A stretch of DNA of 64,000 nucleotides, taken from the NCBI RefSeq assembly GCF_900104795.1, contig NZ_FNTG01000001.1, positions 2,604,001 through 2,668,000 of the forward strand, read 5' to 3'. The position numbers and the translations under genes were made by a program. This document shows, piece after piece, positions 17,694 through 27,246 of this stretch. Below the pieces are notes generated by a model. The model was not told where the DNA came from. It saw nothing but the letters and a program-made list of their open reading frames with translations, and made no database searches. Origin of the DNA: Burkholderia sp. WP9. GTDB lineage: Bacteria; Pseudomonadota; Gammaproteobacteria; Burkholderiales; Burkholderiaceae. Each line of letters starts with the position of its first letter. Position 1 is the stretch's first letter.

Positions 17694-17928
17694 GCCATGC
17701 AGTGAGACCGCCGCCCGTGCCGCCGGGCGGCAGGTGTCCGCGGCGTGATGACGTGGTCGGCGCCGATACACGTGGCGGCGCCGTCCACGGTGCACAAAAG
17801 TCGTGCGAACAGGCTGCGGCGCAACTTGCGGCTCCGCCCGCAACCAGGCGGCGAGACCGAGACGCTGGCGCGTTCGGCCGACGAAGTTGCTAAAGTAGCA
17901 GTCTTTCCCCGATCAGCAGTCCCACACC

Positions 17929-18189
17929 ATGCGCACCACCCGAGCCATCCACGCCGTCGAGCGGCTGAAAACGCGCAGCGGCAATCCGCAGTTCGCCGCG
18001 ATCAGCCTTTCTGGCGGCCTGTTCTATCTGGTCGACAAATCGAGCGGCACGGACAAGAAAGTCTCCGACCCGCTGACGCTCGACGACTTCGTCAAATTCG
18101 TCGACGCTTTCGGCCCGCCGAAGCCGCGCAAGGCGAGCAAGCTGGATATCGCGTTCGAAGAGCAGATCAAGAAGAGCAAGGGCGGTTGA
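17929..18189 (+). CDS. Small hypothetical protein
   Basis: I do not name a family for this 86-residue protein. It begins MRTTRAIHAVERLKTRSGNP, continues with FAAISLSGGLFYLVDKSSG and an acidic segment (LTLDDFVKFVDAF), and ends in a Lys-rich tail. The composition and length suggest a genuine small cytosolic protein. It lies between a binding protein and the convergent oxidoreductase. The 235 bases before it contain nothing else I can identify. Confidence 0.6.
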   Translation: MRTTRAIHAVERLKTRSGNPQFAAISLSGGLFYLVDKSSGTDKKVSDPLTLDDFVKFVDAFGPPKPRKASKLDIAFEEQIKKSKGG

Positions 18190-18228
18190 GCGGGGCGACT
18201 GCTCCGCGCCCATAGCCGTATCAACGCC

Positions 18229-19380
18229 TCACGCGTTGCCAATCTCGCGCCACTGCCCATCCGCCGCGCTACTCGCGAGCATCGCCTCGATAAAGCGCAA
18301 ACCCGACACTCCGTCTTCCACCGTCGTGAGCAACCGGCTTTCGGCGGGCAACGCGCGCCCCGCGTCCAGCGCTTCGATCTGCAACGCCGCGTCTTTGTAC
18401 AACTGCGCGAACGCTTCCAGATAACCTTCGGGATGCCCTGGCGGCACACGCGTCGCATGCGCCGCGATCGCGCTCTTCACGCGCCCTCGCGTCAGGCGCT
18501 CAGCCTCGCCGCCCAACGGCGTGAACCACAATTCGTTCGGATTCTCCTGGTCGAAACTCAAACCCGCCTTCGTCCCATACACGCGCAAACGCAATGCATT
18601 CTCCGCGCCGCTCGCCACCTGGCTCGCCCATAGCATGCCGCGCGCGCCGTTCGGATAGCGCAGCATGGCCTGCACGTGATCGTCGATGCGGCGTCCAGGC
18701 ACAAAGGTATGCACTTCCGCCGCCAACGCATGCGGCGTCATGCCCGTGACGAACGCAGCAAGGTGATAAGCATGCGTACCGATATCGCCGAGACATCCCG
18801 CCGGACCCGCTAACGCCGGGTCCGTGCGCCACCCGGCCTGCTTGTTCGTGCCGCTCGTTTCGATCGGTTCCGCCAGCCAGTCCTGCGCATATTCGACCTG
18901 CACCACACGTATCTCGCCGAGCTCGCCTCGTTCGATCAACTCGCGGGCATGACGTGCCAACGGATAGCCCGAATACGTATGCGTCAACGCAAACAGCTTG
19001 TTCTTCTTGTGAGCCAGTTGGGCCAGCGCTTCGCCTTCGGCCAGTGAAATCGCCAGCGGCTTGTCGCACACGATATGGATACCGGCTTCGAGAAACGCCG
19101 TCGCCACTGGTGCGTGAAGATGATTCGGCGTGACGATCGCCACCGCGTCGATGCCATCATCGCGCGCGGCCTCGGCGCGCGCCATCTCGCGCCAGTCAAC
19201 ATAGCTGCGCGCGATGCCGGCCTCGGCGGCGCTCGCCTGCGCGCGTTGCGGATCGGACGACAGCGCGCCCGCCACCAGTTCGAACCGATCGTCGAGCCGC
19301 GCCGCGATCCGATGCACCGCGCCGATAAACGCGCCCTGCCCGCCGCCGACCATCCCTAGCCTGAGCCTTCGTTGTGCCAT
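18229..19380 (-). CDS. Gfo/Idh/MocA-family oxidoreductase
   Basis: The protein has 383 residues. An N-terminal Rossmann motif [18 protein letters not shown] binds NAD(P). [35 protein letters not shown] carries the conserved C-D-K-P-L-A site (about 105-112), where the Lys is catalytic. [11 protein letters not shown] supplies the usual His. Such enzymes oxidise or isomerise sugars and inositols. The frame stays open much further upstream, but the ATG at 19380 with AAGGAG ahead gives the proper N-terminus. It is the last gene of the LacI-led operon, 32 bases after the isomerase gene. The substrate is unknown. Confidence 0.88.
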   Translation of the reverse strand: MAQRRLRLGMVGGGQGAFIGAVHRIAARLDDRFELVAGALSSDPQRAQASAAEAGIARSYVDWREMARAEAARDDGIDAVAIVTPNHLHAPVATAFLEAGIHIVCDKPLAISLAEGEALAQLAHKKNKLFALTHTYSGYPLARHARELIERGELGEIRVVQVEYAQDWLAEPIETSGTNKQAGWRTDPALAGPAGCLGDIGTHAYHLAAFVTGMTPHALAAEVHTFVPGRRIDDHVQAMLRYPNGARGMLWASQVASGAENALRLRVYGTKAGLSFDQENPNELWFTPLGGEAERLTRGRVKSAIAAHATRVPPGHPEGYLEAFAQLYKDAALQIEALDAGRALPAESRLLTTVEDGVSGLRFIEAMLASSAADGQWREIGNA

Positions 19381-19412
19381 CGTCCCCGCTCCTTTGCGTT
19401 GGCTCGCCGCCG

Positions 19413-20462
19413 TCAGATGCCGAGCACGCGTTTTAACTGCGCGGCGTCCACACCGCTTCCGGCGAAATCGTCGAATGCATGCTCGGCCACGCGGATGATG
19501 TGGCGGCGAATGAACTCCGCGCCTTCGCGCGCGCCGTCGTGCGGATGCTTCAGCGCGCACTCCCATTCGAGCACGGCCCAGCCGGGGAAATCGTATTGCG
19601 CCATCTTCGAGAAGATCGCGCCGAAATCGATCTGGCCGTCGCCGAGCGAGCGGAACCGGCCCGCACGTTCGACCCAACCGCTGTAGCCGCCATACACGCC
19701 TTGCTTGCCGGTCGGACGAAACTCCGCGTCCTTCACATGGAACGCCTTGATGCGTTCGTGATAGATGTCGATGAACGCGAGGTAGTCCAGTTGCTGCAAC
19801 ACGAAATGACTCGGGTCGTAGAGGATGTTGGCGCGCGCATGCTGCTTGACCGCATCCAGAAAACGCTCGAAGGTCACGCCGTCGTGCAGGTCTTCGCCCG
19901 GGTGCAGTTCGTAGCACACGTCCACGCCGGCTGCGTCGAACGCGTCGAGAATGGGCGTCCAGCGGCGCGCGAGCTCGTCGAACGCGGCTTCCACGAGACC
20001 GGCCGGCCGCTGCGGCCACGGGTACAGATATGGCCACGCCAGCGCCCCGGAAAACGATACGTGCGTGGTCAAACCCAAACGCTGCGAGGCCTTCGCCGCG
20101 AGCTTCATCTGCTCGATCGCCCACTGCGTGCGCGCGGCCGGATCGCCTCGCACCTGCGGCGCGGCAAAGCCGTCGAACAGCGCGTCATAGGCCGGGTGCA
20201 CGGCAACGAGCTGTCCTTGCAGATGCGTCGACAGTTCGGTGATCGTCACGCCCAAGTTGTCCACGGTCTCGCGCAACTCGTCGCAATAGGTCTGGCTCGA
20301 CGCCGCCTGTTCGAGATCGATCAGGCGGCTGTCGCACGGCACCTGAATCCCTTTGAAGCCGAGACCCGCGGCCCATTCGGCAAGATGCGCGAGGTTGTCG
20401 AACGGCACCTCGTCACCCATGAACTGGGCGAGAAAGATAGCCGGCCCTTGGATGGTTTTCAT
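19413..20462 (-). CDS. Sugar phosphate isomerase/epimerase-like TIM barrel
   Basis: The protein has 349 residues in the xylose-isomerase-like (AP endonuclease 2) superfamily. The metal-site segments are visible as VCYELHPGEDLHD, ANILYDPSHFVLQQLDY and IKAFHVKDAEF, and near the end AVLEWECALKH supplies a late acidic ligand. Members isomerise or epimerise keto-sugars and inosose derivatives. The ATG with GAGGAG upstream is chosen over an in-frame ATG 16 codons earlier that adds only an Arg-rich run. It is coupled in an operon with a sugar ABC transporter and an oxidoreductase, so it should act on the imported sugar. Confidence 0.85.
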   Translation of the reverse strand: MKTIQGPAIFLAQFMGDEVPFDNLAHLAEWAAGLGFKGIQVPCDSRLIDLEQAASSQTYCDELRETVDNLGVTITELSTHLQGQLVAVHPAYDALFDGFAAPQVRGDPAARTQWAIEQMKLAAKASQRLGLTTHVSFSGALAWPYLYPWPQRPAGLVEAAFDELARRWTPILDAFDAAGVDVCYELHPGEDLHDGVTFERFLDAVKQHARANILYDPSHFVLQQLDYLAFIDIYHERIKAFHVKDAEFRPTGKQGVYGGYSGWVERAGRFRSLGDGQIDFGAIFSKMAQYDFPGWAVLEWECALKHPHDGAREGAEFIRRHIIRVAEHAFDDFAGSGVDAAQLKRVLGI

Positions 20463-20541
20463 CGTACGGCTCCTCGAACGGGGGCGCGCGCGCCGTGCCG
20501 CCCACTGCACGACATCAGGCAGCGCGCCCCGGATGCTGGGA

Positions 20542-21504
20542 TCAGAACGGCGAGTCCGGGAAGTAGAACTGCTGCGCGTTTTCCTTCGTGATCAGCACCG
20601 ACGGAATGATCGTCGTGGGCGGCAGCTTCTCGCCCTTCAGGCGAGCTTCGGCGGTGAGCTTGATGGCGTCGTAGATGAATTTTGGTGAATACGATACGTC
20701 CGCCTTGATCATCGGCGCGCCGTCCATCACGTTCTTCACCATGCCCTTCGAGCCCGCGCCGCCGAACACGATCTTGATGTCGGTGCGTTTGGCCTGTTCG
20801 ATCGCCTTGATCACGCCCACCGCCATGTCGTCGTCCGCGGCCCAGACGGCGTCGATATGCTTGAAGCGCGTCAGGTAATCCTGCATGACCTTGAACGCGT
20901 CGTCGCGATTCCAGTTCGCGTACTTGGCGTCGAGAATCTTCATGTCCGGATAGTTCTTGATCACGGTCGTGAACGCGGTCCAGCGTTCGTTGTCGAGCGT
21001 GGTCGGAATGCCGCGCAGCGCGACGATGTTGCCTTTGCCGCCCAGCTCCTTGGCCAGAAACTCGGCGGGGATCTTGCCGAACGCGGTGTTGTCACCGGCA
21101 ACATACGCATCCTGCGCGCTGGTGTCGGTCAGCCCGCGATCCACCACCGTCACGTACACGCCTTTCTTCTTCACCTGCGCGACCGGTTGCGTGAGCGAAG
21201 CCGATTCGAACGGGAAGATCACGAGCGCGTTGATCTTGTTGACCGTCACCAGATCCTGCAACTGGTTCGCCTGTTCGGGCGCGCCGGCCGCGGTCTTCAC
21301 GATCACTTTCAGATCGGGATGCGCTTTCTCCAGATCGGTCTTGGCTTTATTCGCCCACCAGACAATGCCGCCCGTAAAACCGTGGTCGGCTGTTGGAATC
21401 GCGACGCCCAGCGTGACTTTTTCATCGGCGCGCGCGACATTCGCCGTTCCCAGTATTCCCAACGCCAGCATGCCGGCGCCGACCGCTCGAAGGACCTGCT
21501 TCAT
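20542..21504 (-). CDS. Sugar ABC transporter periplasmic binding protein (RbsB-like)
   Basis: The protein has 320 residues. The Sec signal peptide has core [20 protein letters not shown] before [10 protein letters not shown]. The Peripla_BP_4 fold is shown by [29 protein letters not shown], the [12 protein letters not shown] segment and [19 protein letters not shown]. It captures a sugar and delivers it to the permease encoded just before it. The exact sugar (ribose, allulose, inositol or another) cannot be read from the sequence; I give no gene symbol for that reason. Confidence 0.9.
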   Translation of the reverse strand: MKQVLRAVGAGMLALGILGTANVARADEKVTLGVAIPTADHGFTGGIVWWANKAKTDLEKAHPDLKVIVKTAAGAPEQANQLQDLVTVNKINALVIFPFESASLTQPVAQVKKKGVYVTVVDRGLTDTSAQDAYVAGDNTAFGKIPAEFLAKELGGKGNIVALRGIPTTLDNERWTAFTTVIKNYPDMKILDAKYANWNRDDAFKVMQDYLTRFKHIDAVWAADDDMAVGVIKAIEQAKRTDIKIVFGGAGSKGMVKNVMDGAPMIKADVSYSPKFIYDAIKLTAEARLKGEKLPPTTIIPSVLITKENAQQFYFPDSPF

Positions 21505-21603
21505 GGTTATGTCTCCTTGTGTGAGGCGTTCGTGCGCCCCGATCTCAACTCACCGTTACTGCAGTTTGAAGCGCAGTTTGAAGCACAATCTGAAGCACCA
21601 CTG

Positions 21604-22617
21604 CTACCGCCGTCCACGTTGTACGAACGCGACGAAGATAATCACCACGCCCTGCACCGCCGCGTTCAGATACACGCTGATGATGCTGGTCAGATTCAGA
21701 ATGTTCGCGATCACCGACAGCAGGATCGCGCCGATCACCGTACCGATCACGCGCCCTTCGCCGCCCTTGAGCGCCGTGCCGCCGACCACCACCGACGCGA
21801 TCGCCTCGAGCTCCCACAGCAAACCGGTAGTCGGCGTGGCGGACCCAAGCCGCGGCACATACAACACGGTGGCGACGCCCACGCAAATGCCGAGCAGCAC
21901 GTAGGTGACGATCTTCACGGTGTCGACGCGAATCGCCGCATAGCGCGCGACCTGTTCGTTCGAACCGATCGCCTGCACGTGCCGGCCGAACGCCGTGCGG
22001 TTGAGAATCAGCGCGCCGCCCGCCGCGACCACCAGAAACACCCAGATCGGCACCGGCACGCCGAACAGGCTCGCGTAATAGACCGGGCCGTACAGGTCGG
22101 AAAGCGCGTTATCCAGCGTTAGCGCGCCACCGTCGGCGAGCCAGGTCAGCACCGCGCGAAAAATGCCCAACGTGCCGAGCGTGACGATGAACGGCTCGAT
22201 CCGCCCTTTGGTAATCAGCAAGCCGTGCGCGCAGCCGAACAGCCCGCCGAGCACGAGCGCGAACACGATGCCGAGTGTGAGGATCATCAGCGGCGGGAAG
22301 GTATGCCCGCCGACGCCCGCCGCAAGTCCGTTCATCAGCCAGATCATGCTGCCCGCGATCAGCGCCGCCATCGAGCCGACCGAGAGATCGATGCCGCCCG
22401 AGATGATCACGAAGGTCATGCCGACCGCGATGATGCCGATGAACGACGTGCGCGTGAGCACGTTCATCATGTTGTCGAGCGTGGCGAAATCGCGGTTGAG
22501 CAGCGTGCCGACAATGCACAGCACGATCAGTCCAACCAGCGGACCGAGCGCATACAGCCGATGCGCGAAGCGCAACGCGCGGCCGGATTGGACGGCTTCA
22601 GTGGGTGCCGGTCGCAT
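21604..22617 (-). CDS. Sugar ABC transporter permease (RbsC-like)
   Basis: The 337-residue membrane protein has about ten hydrophobic helices from residue 25 on. The BPD_transp_2 signature region includes [16 protein letters not shown] helices and the conserved [23 protein letters not shown] (about 270-292), where the E-A-I-A-V-G-G-T pattern contacts the ATPase. The start overlaps the ATPase gene by 20 bases. A homodimer of this protein would form the inner-membrane channel. Confidence 0.92.
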   Translation of the reverse strand: MRPAPTEAVQSGRALRFAHRLYALGPLVGLIVLCIVGTLLNRDFATLDNMMNVLTRTSFIGIIAVGMTFVIISGGIDLSVGSMAALIAGSMIWLMNGLAAGVGGHTFPPLMILTLGIVFALVLGGLFGCAHGLLITKGRIEPFIVTLGTLGIFRAVLTWLADGGALTLDNALSDLYGPVYYASLFGVPVPIWVFLVVAAGGALILNRTAFGRHVQAIGSNEQVARYAAIRVDTVKIVTYVLLGICVGVATVLYVPRLGSATPTTGLLWELEAIASVVVGGTALKGGEGRVIGTVIGAILLSVIANILNLTSIISVYLNAAVQGVVIIFVAFVQRGRR

Positions 22618-24085
22618 GGGCGATCAACTCCTCTTCGGTCAGATGCTCGAGCGTCAGCGTGGCTTGCAGGCGTCCCGCGCGCATCACGGCGACGCGGTGG
22701 CACAAGCCGATCAGCTCGATCAGTTCGGATGAAATGACGATCACCGCGCGGCCCTGCGCGGCGAGACGATGGATCAGGAAATAGATATCGCGTTTCGCGC
22801 CGACATCCACGCCGCGAGTCGGCTCGTCGAGCACGATCACATTCGGCTCCGGCTGCAGAAATTTGGCGAGCGCGAGCTTCTGCTGATTGCCGCCGGAGAG
22901 CATGCGCGCGCGGCTCGACAGATCGCCGGTGCGAATGCCGAATTCGCTCACGGCTTTCGTCAACGCGGCGCGCCCCGCCTTCATGTCGAGCAGCGGATGC
23001 GCGTAGCGTTCGAGCGTCATCAGCGTGACGTTGTCCTGCAGGCTCAGGTTCACGTGCAGGCCTTTGCCCTTGCGATCCTCGCTCAGATAGGTGAGGCCGT
23101 GTTGCATCGCGTCGCGCGGGCTTGTCAGATCGGCGGGACGGCCGGCGATCTCGATGCGACCCGCCGTGCGTTTGCGCAGGCCGATGATCGCTTCGAACGC
23201 CTCGGTGCGGCCCGCGCCCACCAGTCCCGCGAAACCGAGCACTTCGCCCGCGCGCACGTCGAAGCTCAGGTCCTCCACCCAGTCCGGCACGACGAGCCCT
23301 TGAACCTTCAGCGCGACCGGCGCGTCGGCGGGCACGGTGATTTTCTCGGGGAACATGTCGGACACGTCGCGCCCGACCATCAGGTTCGCCATCTGCTGCC
23401 GCGCGAGTCCGGCGGTTTCGCTGCGGGCGACGAAGCGGCCGTCGCGCATCACGATCACTTCGTCGGTAATGCGCTCCACTTCGTCGAGCTTGTGCGAAAT
23501 GTAGATGATGGTCACACCGTCGGCCTTCAGCTTCGCCATCAGCGTGAAAAGGCGCTCGGTTTCAGAAGGCGTGAGCGTCGCCGTCGGTTCGTCCATGATG
23601 AGCAGGCGCGCGCGGCGCGAGAGCGCCTTGGCGATCTCCACCATCTGCTTTTCCGCGACGATCAGTTCGCGCACCTTCGTGTCCGGCGCTTTCTCCAGAC
23701 CGACCTGCGCGAGATAACGGGCGGCCTCGGTGTTCATCGCCGCATCGTCGACGAACCAGCCGCGCTTCTTTTCATGGCCGAGGTACATATTCTGCGCGAT
23801 CGTCAGATGCTCGGCGAGATTGAACTCCTGGTGAATCAGCACGATGCCTTGCGCTTCGGCATCGCGCGAACCGGTGAACTGCTGCGGGTGGCCGTCGACC
23901 AACAAGCTGCCCGACGTGGCGGTTTCATAGCCGGCGAGGATTTTCATCAGCGTCGATTTGCCCGCGCCGTTCTCGCCGAGCAGTCCGTAGATGCGCCCCG
24001 GCGCGAGATCGAAGCTCACGCCGTGCAGCACGCGCACAGGGCCGAAGTCTTTGCGGATATCGTCGAAACGGATCGCGAGGCTCAT
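22598..24085 (-). CDS. Sugar ABC transporter ATPase, two-domain (RbsA/MglA-like)
   Basis: The protein has 495 residues in two ABC modules. The first has Walker [16 protein letters not shown] and Walker [12 protein letters not shown]. The second has a degenerate Walker [16 protein letters not shown], signature [13 protein letters not shown] and Walker [17 protein letters not shown]. The degenerate second site is normal for this class. It powers sugar uptake through the permease. It starts three bases after the LacI regulator stop, so regulator and transporter share one message. Confidence 0.94.
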   Translation of the reverse strand: MSLAIRFDDIRKDFGPVRVLHGVSFDLAPGRIYGLLGENGAGKSTLMKILAGYETATSGSLLVDGHPQQFTGSRDAEAQGIVLIHQEFNLAEHLTIAQNMYLGHEKKRGWFVDDAAMNTEAARYLAQVGLEKAPDTKVRELIVAEKQMVEIAKALSRRARLLIMDEPTATLTPSETERLFTLMAKLKADGVTIIYISHKLDEVERITDEVIVMRDGRFVARSETAGLARQQMANLMVGRDVSDMFPEKITVPADAPVALKVQGLVVPDWVEDLSFDVRAGEVLGFAGLVGAGRTEAFEAIIGLRKRTAGRIEIAGRPADLTSPRDAMQHGLTYLSEDRKGKGLHVNLSLQDNVTLMTLERYAHPLLDMKAGRAALTKAVSEFGIRTGDLSSRARMLSGGNQQKLALAKFLQPEPNVIVLDEPTRGVDVGAKRDIYFLIHRLAAQGRAVIVISSELIELIGLCHRVAVMRAGRLQATLTLEHLTEEELIAHATGTH

Positions 24086-24088
24086 GAC

Positions 24089-25168
24089 TCAGGCGCTCCC
24101 GCGAATCACGAGCCGGTGCGGCAACAGCACACCCGGCACGTTCGCCAACGGATTGGCGAGCCGCTGCAGCAACAGCCGCGCGGCGGTTTCGCCCAGCTCG
24201 CGCATGGGCTGCGCGATGGTGGTGAGGGGCGGATCGATCTGCGCGGCAAGCGAAATATCGTCGAAGCCGACCACCGCGATATCGTCGGGCACACGCTTGC
24301 CGACGCTGCGCAAGCCGTGAATCACGCCGATTGCGAGCGTGTCCGAGACCGCGAAGATCGCGCTCGGCGCGTGCGGCTGATTCATCAGCGTGGCCGCGGC
24401 CGAGGCGCCCGCTTCGTAATCGAGGCTGTTCAGGTTCATGCGCCAGCATTCGTCCGGCGTGATGCCCGCTTCGGTCAGCGCATCCAGATAGCCCTGCTGA
24501 CGCTGGCGCGCGTACAGGTAATCGACATCGGAATTGATCAGGCCGATGCGGCGGTGGCCGCGCGCGAGCAGATGCCGGACGGCGTCGCCGGCGGCCCGGT
24601 AGTTGTCGATGCCCACGTACGGCACGCCCATTGCCGGGTCGAACTCGCAGCACGCAACCCACGGCAGCGCGCTCGACGCCTCGCCGAGCGCCTGCTGGAT
24701 GGTGGCCGGATCGAGACAGATCGCGCCGTCCGCGCGGCGGCGGCGCAGCAGATCGAAGTAGCTGCGCTCGCGCCCCGGATCGGCGCCCGTGTCGCACAGC
24801 AACATGAAGTAGCCGTGCTGGCGGGCCACGCTGTCGATGCCGCGCACGATCTCCGCGTAAAACGGGTTGCCCACGTCCGGAACCATGGTCAGCAGCAGGC
24901 GGCTCTCCGCCGTGCGCAGGTTGCGCGCGAGTTCGTTGACGCGGTAGCCGCTGGCGTCGATGGCGGCCAGCACCTTGTCGCGCGTGGCGGGCCGCACGTT
25001 CTCGTGGCCGTTCAGCACGCGCGACACCGTGGCCACCGAAACGCCCGCCTGCTCGGCGACGCCGGCAATCGAAATGCCTTCGGCCGCGCCGCGCGCCGGC
25101 CGGCCGCCGGGCTGGGGACGCGCCTCGGACACCACTGCGGGAGCCTTGCTGGACGTCGATCTGGACAA
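24089..25168 (-). CDS. LacI-family transcriptional repressor of the sugar operon
   Basis: The protein has 359 residues. After a 30-residue basic/Ala-Pro-rich leader comes the LacI helix-turn-helix (ISIAGVAEQAGVSVATVSRVLNG, about 32-54) and hinge (YRVNELARNLR), then a ribose-binding-protein-like sensor with SAIFAVSDTLAIGVI and the GFDDISLAAQIDPPLTTIAQP region. It is the first gene of the operon it must control; the palindromic operator sits 15 bases before its start. Autorepression relieved by the transported sugar or a derivative is the simplest reading. Confidence 0.93.
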   Translation of the reverse strand: MSRSTSSKAPAVVSEARPQPGGRPARGAAEGISIAGVAEQAGVSVATVSRVLNGHENVRPATRDKVLAAIDASGYRVNELARNLRTAESRLLLTMVPDVGNPFYAEIVRGIDSVARQHGYFMLLCDTGADPGRERSYFDLLRRRRADGAICLDPATIQQALGEASSALPWVACCEFDPAMGVPYVGIDNYRAAGDAVRHLLARGHRRIGLINSDVDYLYARQRQQGYLDALTEAGITPDECWRMNLNSLDYEAGASAAATLMNQPHAPSAIFAVSDTLAIGVIHGLRSVGKRVPDDIAVVGFDDISLAAQIDPPLTTIAQPMRELGETAARLLLQRLANPLANVPGVLLPHRLVIRGSA

Positions 25169-25182
25169 GTGAACATGCCTCG

Positions 25183-25204
25183 AAAATGTAATCGATTACA
25201 TTTT
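25183..25204. promoter_or_regulatory. Perfect 22-bp palindromic LacI-type operator
   Basis: The 22 bases are their own reverse complement, with core TGTAATCGATTACA flanked by AT-rich arms. The central CG and even symmetry are those of LacI/GalR-family operators. It lies just upstream of the LacI-family gene that begins the sugar operon, so it should overlap or follow that operon's promoter. No second copy is apparent nearby. Confidence 0.88.
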
Positions 25205-25449
25205 TGAGCGATCGATGAGGGAAGCGCAAGGCCCGATCGCTAGGGATTAACACGGGGGGCGGCGTGGCCCCGCAGCGCCGCATTCCGGTGTGGCGGCGGG
25301 CGGCGCCCTGCCCGCCCGAGCGCGAATCGGCATGGTCATTTGGTACAATCCCGCAGTTACCCTGACGTGCCTTGCGTGCCGAGTTGTCGTGCGAGGCCCC
25401 CGGTCAGTGGCACATCGCAAACTCGCCAAACCACAGAGCCGAATCCACC

Positions 25450-26103
25450 ATGAACATCGAGCAAGCGCGTTTCAACATGATCGAACAGCAGATCCGCCCC
25501 TGGGAAGTGCTCGACCAGGACGTGCTGAATTTGCTGTCGATCGTCAAGCGTGAGAACTTCGTCCCCACCGTCTATCGCGACCTGGCCTTCGTCGATTTCG
25601 AAGTGCCGCTGCCGGCCGGTCAGCACATGCTGGCGCCGCGCGTCGAAGCGCGCGTGCTGCAGGAACTGGCGGTGAAGAAACACGAAAGCGTGCTCGAAAT
25701 CGGCGCGGGCTCGGGTTACATGGCCGCGTTGCTCGCGCACCGCGCGCAGCACGTGCTGACGGTCGACATCGAACCCGAACTGGCGGAACTGGCGAAAACC
25801 AACCTGATCGCCAACGGTGTGCTGAACGCCGAAGTCGCCACCGGCGACGCTTCGCGCGGCTGGGCCGGCGCCGCGCCGTACGACGTGATCTGCGTGTCGG
25901 GCGGCCTGCCGGTACTGCCGCAGGAAATTCTCGATCAACTGAAGATCGGCGGCCGTCTGGCGGCGTTCGTCGGCACCGCGCCGGTCATGAAGGCGCAGAT
26001 CATTACGCGTATCGACGAGAAGCAGTACCGCATTGCCGACGTGTTCGAAACGTATGTCGAGCCGCTCATCAACGCGGTGCAGCCGTCGCGTTTCAAGTTC
26101 TGA
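25450..26103 (+). CDS. pcm: Protein-L-isoaspartate O-methyltransferase family protein
   Basis: The protein has 217 residues. The S-adenosylmethionine motif is VLEIGAGSGYMAALLA (about 80-95), followed by VDIEPELAELA and GDASRGW. It has the N-terminal MIEQQIRPWEVLD typical of the beta-proteobacterial form. The classic enzyme repairs isoaspartyl residues. The ATG is chosen over an upstream in-frame start because the family begins MNIEQARFNMIEQQ. A TACAAT at 25344-25349 could be its -10 box, but its -35 is weak. The rhodanese gene follows after 65 bases. Confidence 0.88.
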   Translation: MNIEQARFNMIEQQIRPWEVLDQDVLNLLSIVKRENFVPTVYRDLAFVDFEVPLPAGQHMLAPRVEARVLQELAVKKHESVLEIGAGSGYMAALLAHRAQHVLTVDIEPELAELAKTNLIANGVLNAEVATGDASRGWAGAAPYDVICVSGGLPVLPQEILDQLKIGGRLAAFVGTAPVMKAQIITRIDEKQYRIADVFETYVEPLINAVQPSRFKF

Positions 26104-26168
26104 TTGACGCATTGATCCGGACGGCCGGCATGGCCGCCGTCCTCTGAATTGAACTGGATGTCCTGCTG

Positions 26169-26492
26169 ATGCAAAACCTGACCGCTCCGGCGCTCGCCGA
26201 ATGGCTCGCCGACACCTCGCGTCCCGCGCCCGTCCTGCTCGACGTGCGCGAGCCGTGGGAAATCCAGACGGCGTCCATCGCCGGCGCCGTGTCGATCCCC
26301 ATGCGTGAGATTCCCGCGCGCAGCGAAGAACTCGACGACGACGCGCAAATCGTCTGCGTCTGCCACCACGGCGCGCGCAGTGCCCAGGTCGCGATGTTCC
26401 TCGAGTCGCGCGGCCATACCAACGTGTTCAATCTGCAAGGCGGAATCGACGCGTGGTCGCGTCAGGTGGATCCGTCCGTTCCGACCTACTGA
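26169..26492 (+). CDS. Single-domain rhodanese
   Basis: The protein has 107 residues. VLLDVREPWE near residue 22 and the active-site loop CHHGARS (Cys65) define a sulfurtransferase/rhodanese domain of GlpE/PspE size. The Cys would carry the persulfide. VFNLQGGIDAWS is the usual C-terminal element. It probably shares a transcript with pcm. The acceptor is not known. Confidence 0.9.
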   Translation: MQNLTAPALAEWLADTSRPAPVLLDVREPWEIQTASIAGAVSIPMREIPARSEELDDDAQIVCVCHHGARSAQVAMFLESRGHTNVFNLQGGIDAWSRQVDPSVPTY

Positions 26493-26734
26493 TCAATCAG
26501 CCGCAATGAGGTGTTAGTGCGGCCGTGAGGAACGGCTGCTCTAATACTGGCTTGCGAGCTTTCGCGTTACGCGGACGGGCCAACGGCCTTTGTGCGCTTC
26601 TTTTGCTTCTCCCGCTTTCCCCGCTTCCAGCTTGCACCCTTTGGCGCAGAGCTAACGTCACGCTTTCATTGCGCTGCTTCGCGCGTTCTCTTAGGAAATT
26701 TCATACGGTTTCCTGAACATCTCACAGGCACCAT
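26493..26734. other. Intergenic stretch before the DUF2844/DUF3443 pairs
   Basis: About 240 bases with no coding signal separate the rhodanese from the hairpin leader. The stretch has imperfect inverted pieces (GTGCGGCCGTGAGGAACGGC near 26518) but no clear terminator. In related genomes, as I remember them, an outer-membrane tolC gene and then waaA follow at this point. Here the DUF2844 pairs and the urea block intervene. Confidence 0.4.
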
Positions 26735-26757
26735 GCTTCGACCTTTTTTGGGGAAGC
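26735..26757 (+). promoter_or_regulatory. Hairpin leader over the ribosome site, copy 1
   Basis: GCTTC (26735-26739) can pair with GAAGC (26753-26757) across 13 bases. The 3' arm is part of GGGGAAG, the ribosome site of the following DUF2844 gene. The same element stands before the second DUF2844 gene as GCTCC/GGAGC, with one base pair changed on both sides. It may tune translation. An alternative is a small overlapping frame starting ATGCTTCGACC that is also shared by both copies. Confidence 0.5.
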
Positions 26758-26763
26758 AATGTG

Positions 26764-27231
26764 ATGAGATTTTTGAAGATCGCGATGCTGGCCGCAACCT
26801 TGCTGCCGCTTATCTCGCATGCAACGTTGGGCGGTGCGCCGTCCGCCGGCACATCCTCTGCGCCACTGCTGCGCGCCGTACCGCAGTCCGCCGTCGCGAC
26901 GCCAGTTCAACCAGCGAACGCAGCGCGCTACTCCCTGCACCAGTCAATCGACGCCAACGGCGTGACCCTTCGCGAATACGTCCTGCCCGGCAACGTCGTG
27001 TTCGCGGTCTCGTGGGACGGTCCCATTCGTCCTGATATGGCAGCGCTGCTCGGCAGCTATTTCCCGAACTTCGTCAACGCCGCGCAAAGCCGCACGCGAG
27101 GCACCGGGCCATTGGTCGACGGCAACGACGATTTCCGGGTCGAGTCCACTGGCCGCCTCGGGCGCTTCAGCGGCATGGCCTGGTTGCCTCGCCTGATGCC
27201 CGCCGGCGTCGGTCCGGGCGATCTGCAATAG
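26764..27231 (+). CDS. DUF2844 secreted protein, copy 1
   Basis: The protein has about 155 residues. A signal peptide (MRFLKIAMLAATLLPLISHA) precedes the DUF2844 hallmark ATLGGAPSA at the mature start. The body has the conserved NGVTLREYVLPGNVVFAVSWDGPIRPDM (about 60-87; key residues R-E-Y and F-W-G-P-x-x-P-D) and LLGSYFP. Function is unknown. The ATG is preceded in frame by GTG, which could also serve. The DUF3443 lipoprotein gene follows after 15 bases, and the pair recurs immediately downstream, so the two proteins probably work together in the envelope. Confidence 0.82.
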   Translation: MRFLKIAMLAATLLPLISHATLGGAPSAGTSSAPLLRAVPQSAVATPVQPANAARYSLHQSIDANGVTLREYVLPGNVVFAVSWDGPIRPDMAALLGSYFPNFVNAAQSRTRGTGPLVDGNDDFRVESTGRLGRFSGMAWLPRLMPAGVGPGDLQ

Positions 27232-27246
27232 GGCACGCGTCGAGCT

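Noticed and set aside
18229..20124. A 631-codon open frame covering the oxidoreductase and much of the isomerase gene
   Set aside because: Only the last 383 codons match the Gfo/Idh/MocA family. The upstream part is Arg-rich shadow of the isomerase gene, and a good ribosome site precedes the internal ATG.
20857..25207. Long plus-strand frames (up to 812 codons) opposite the sugar operon
   Set aside because: They are His/Arg/Ala-rich antisense shadows of GC-rich coding DNA with no family character, while the minus strand carries complete, recognisable proteins.
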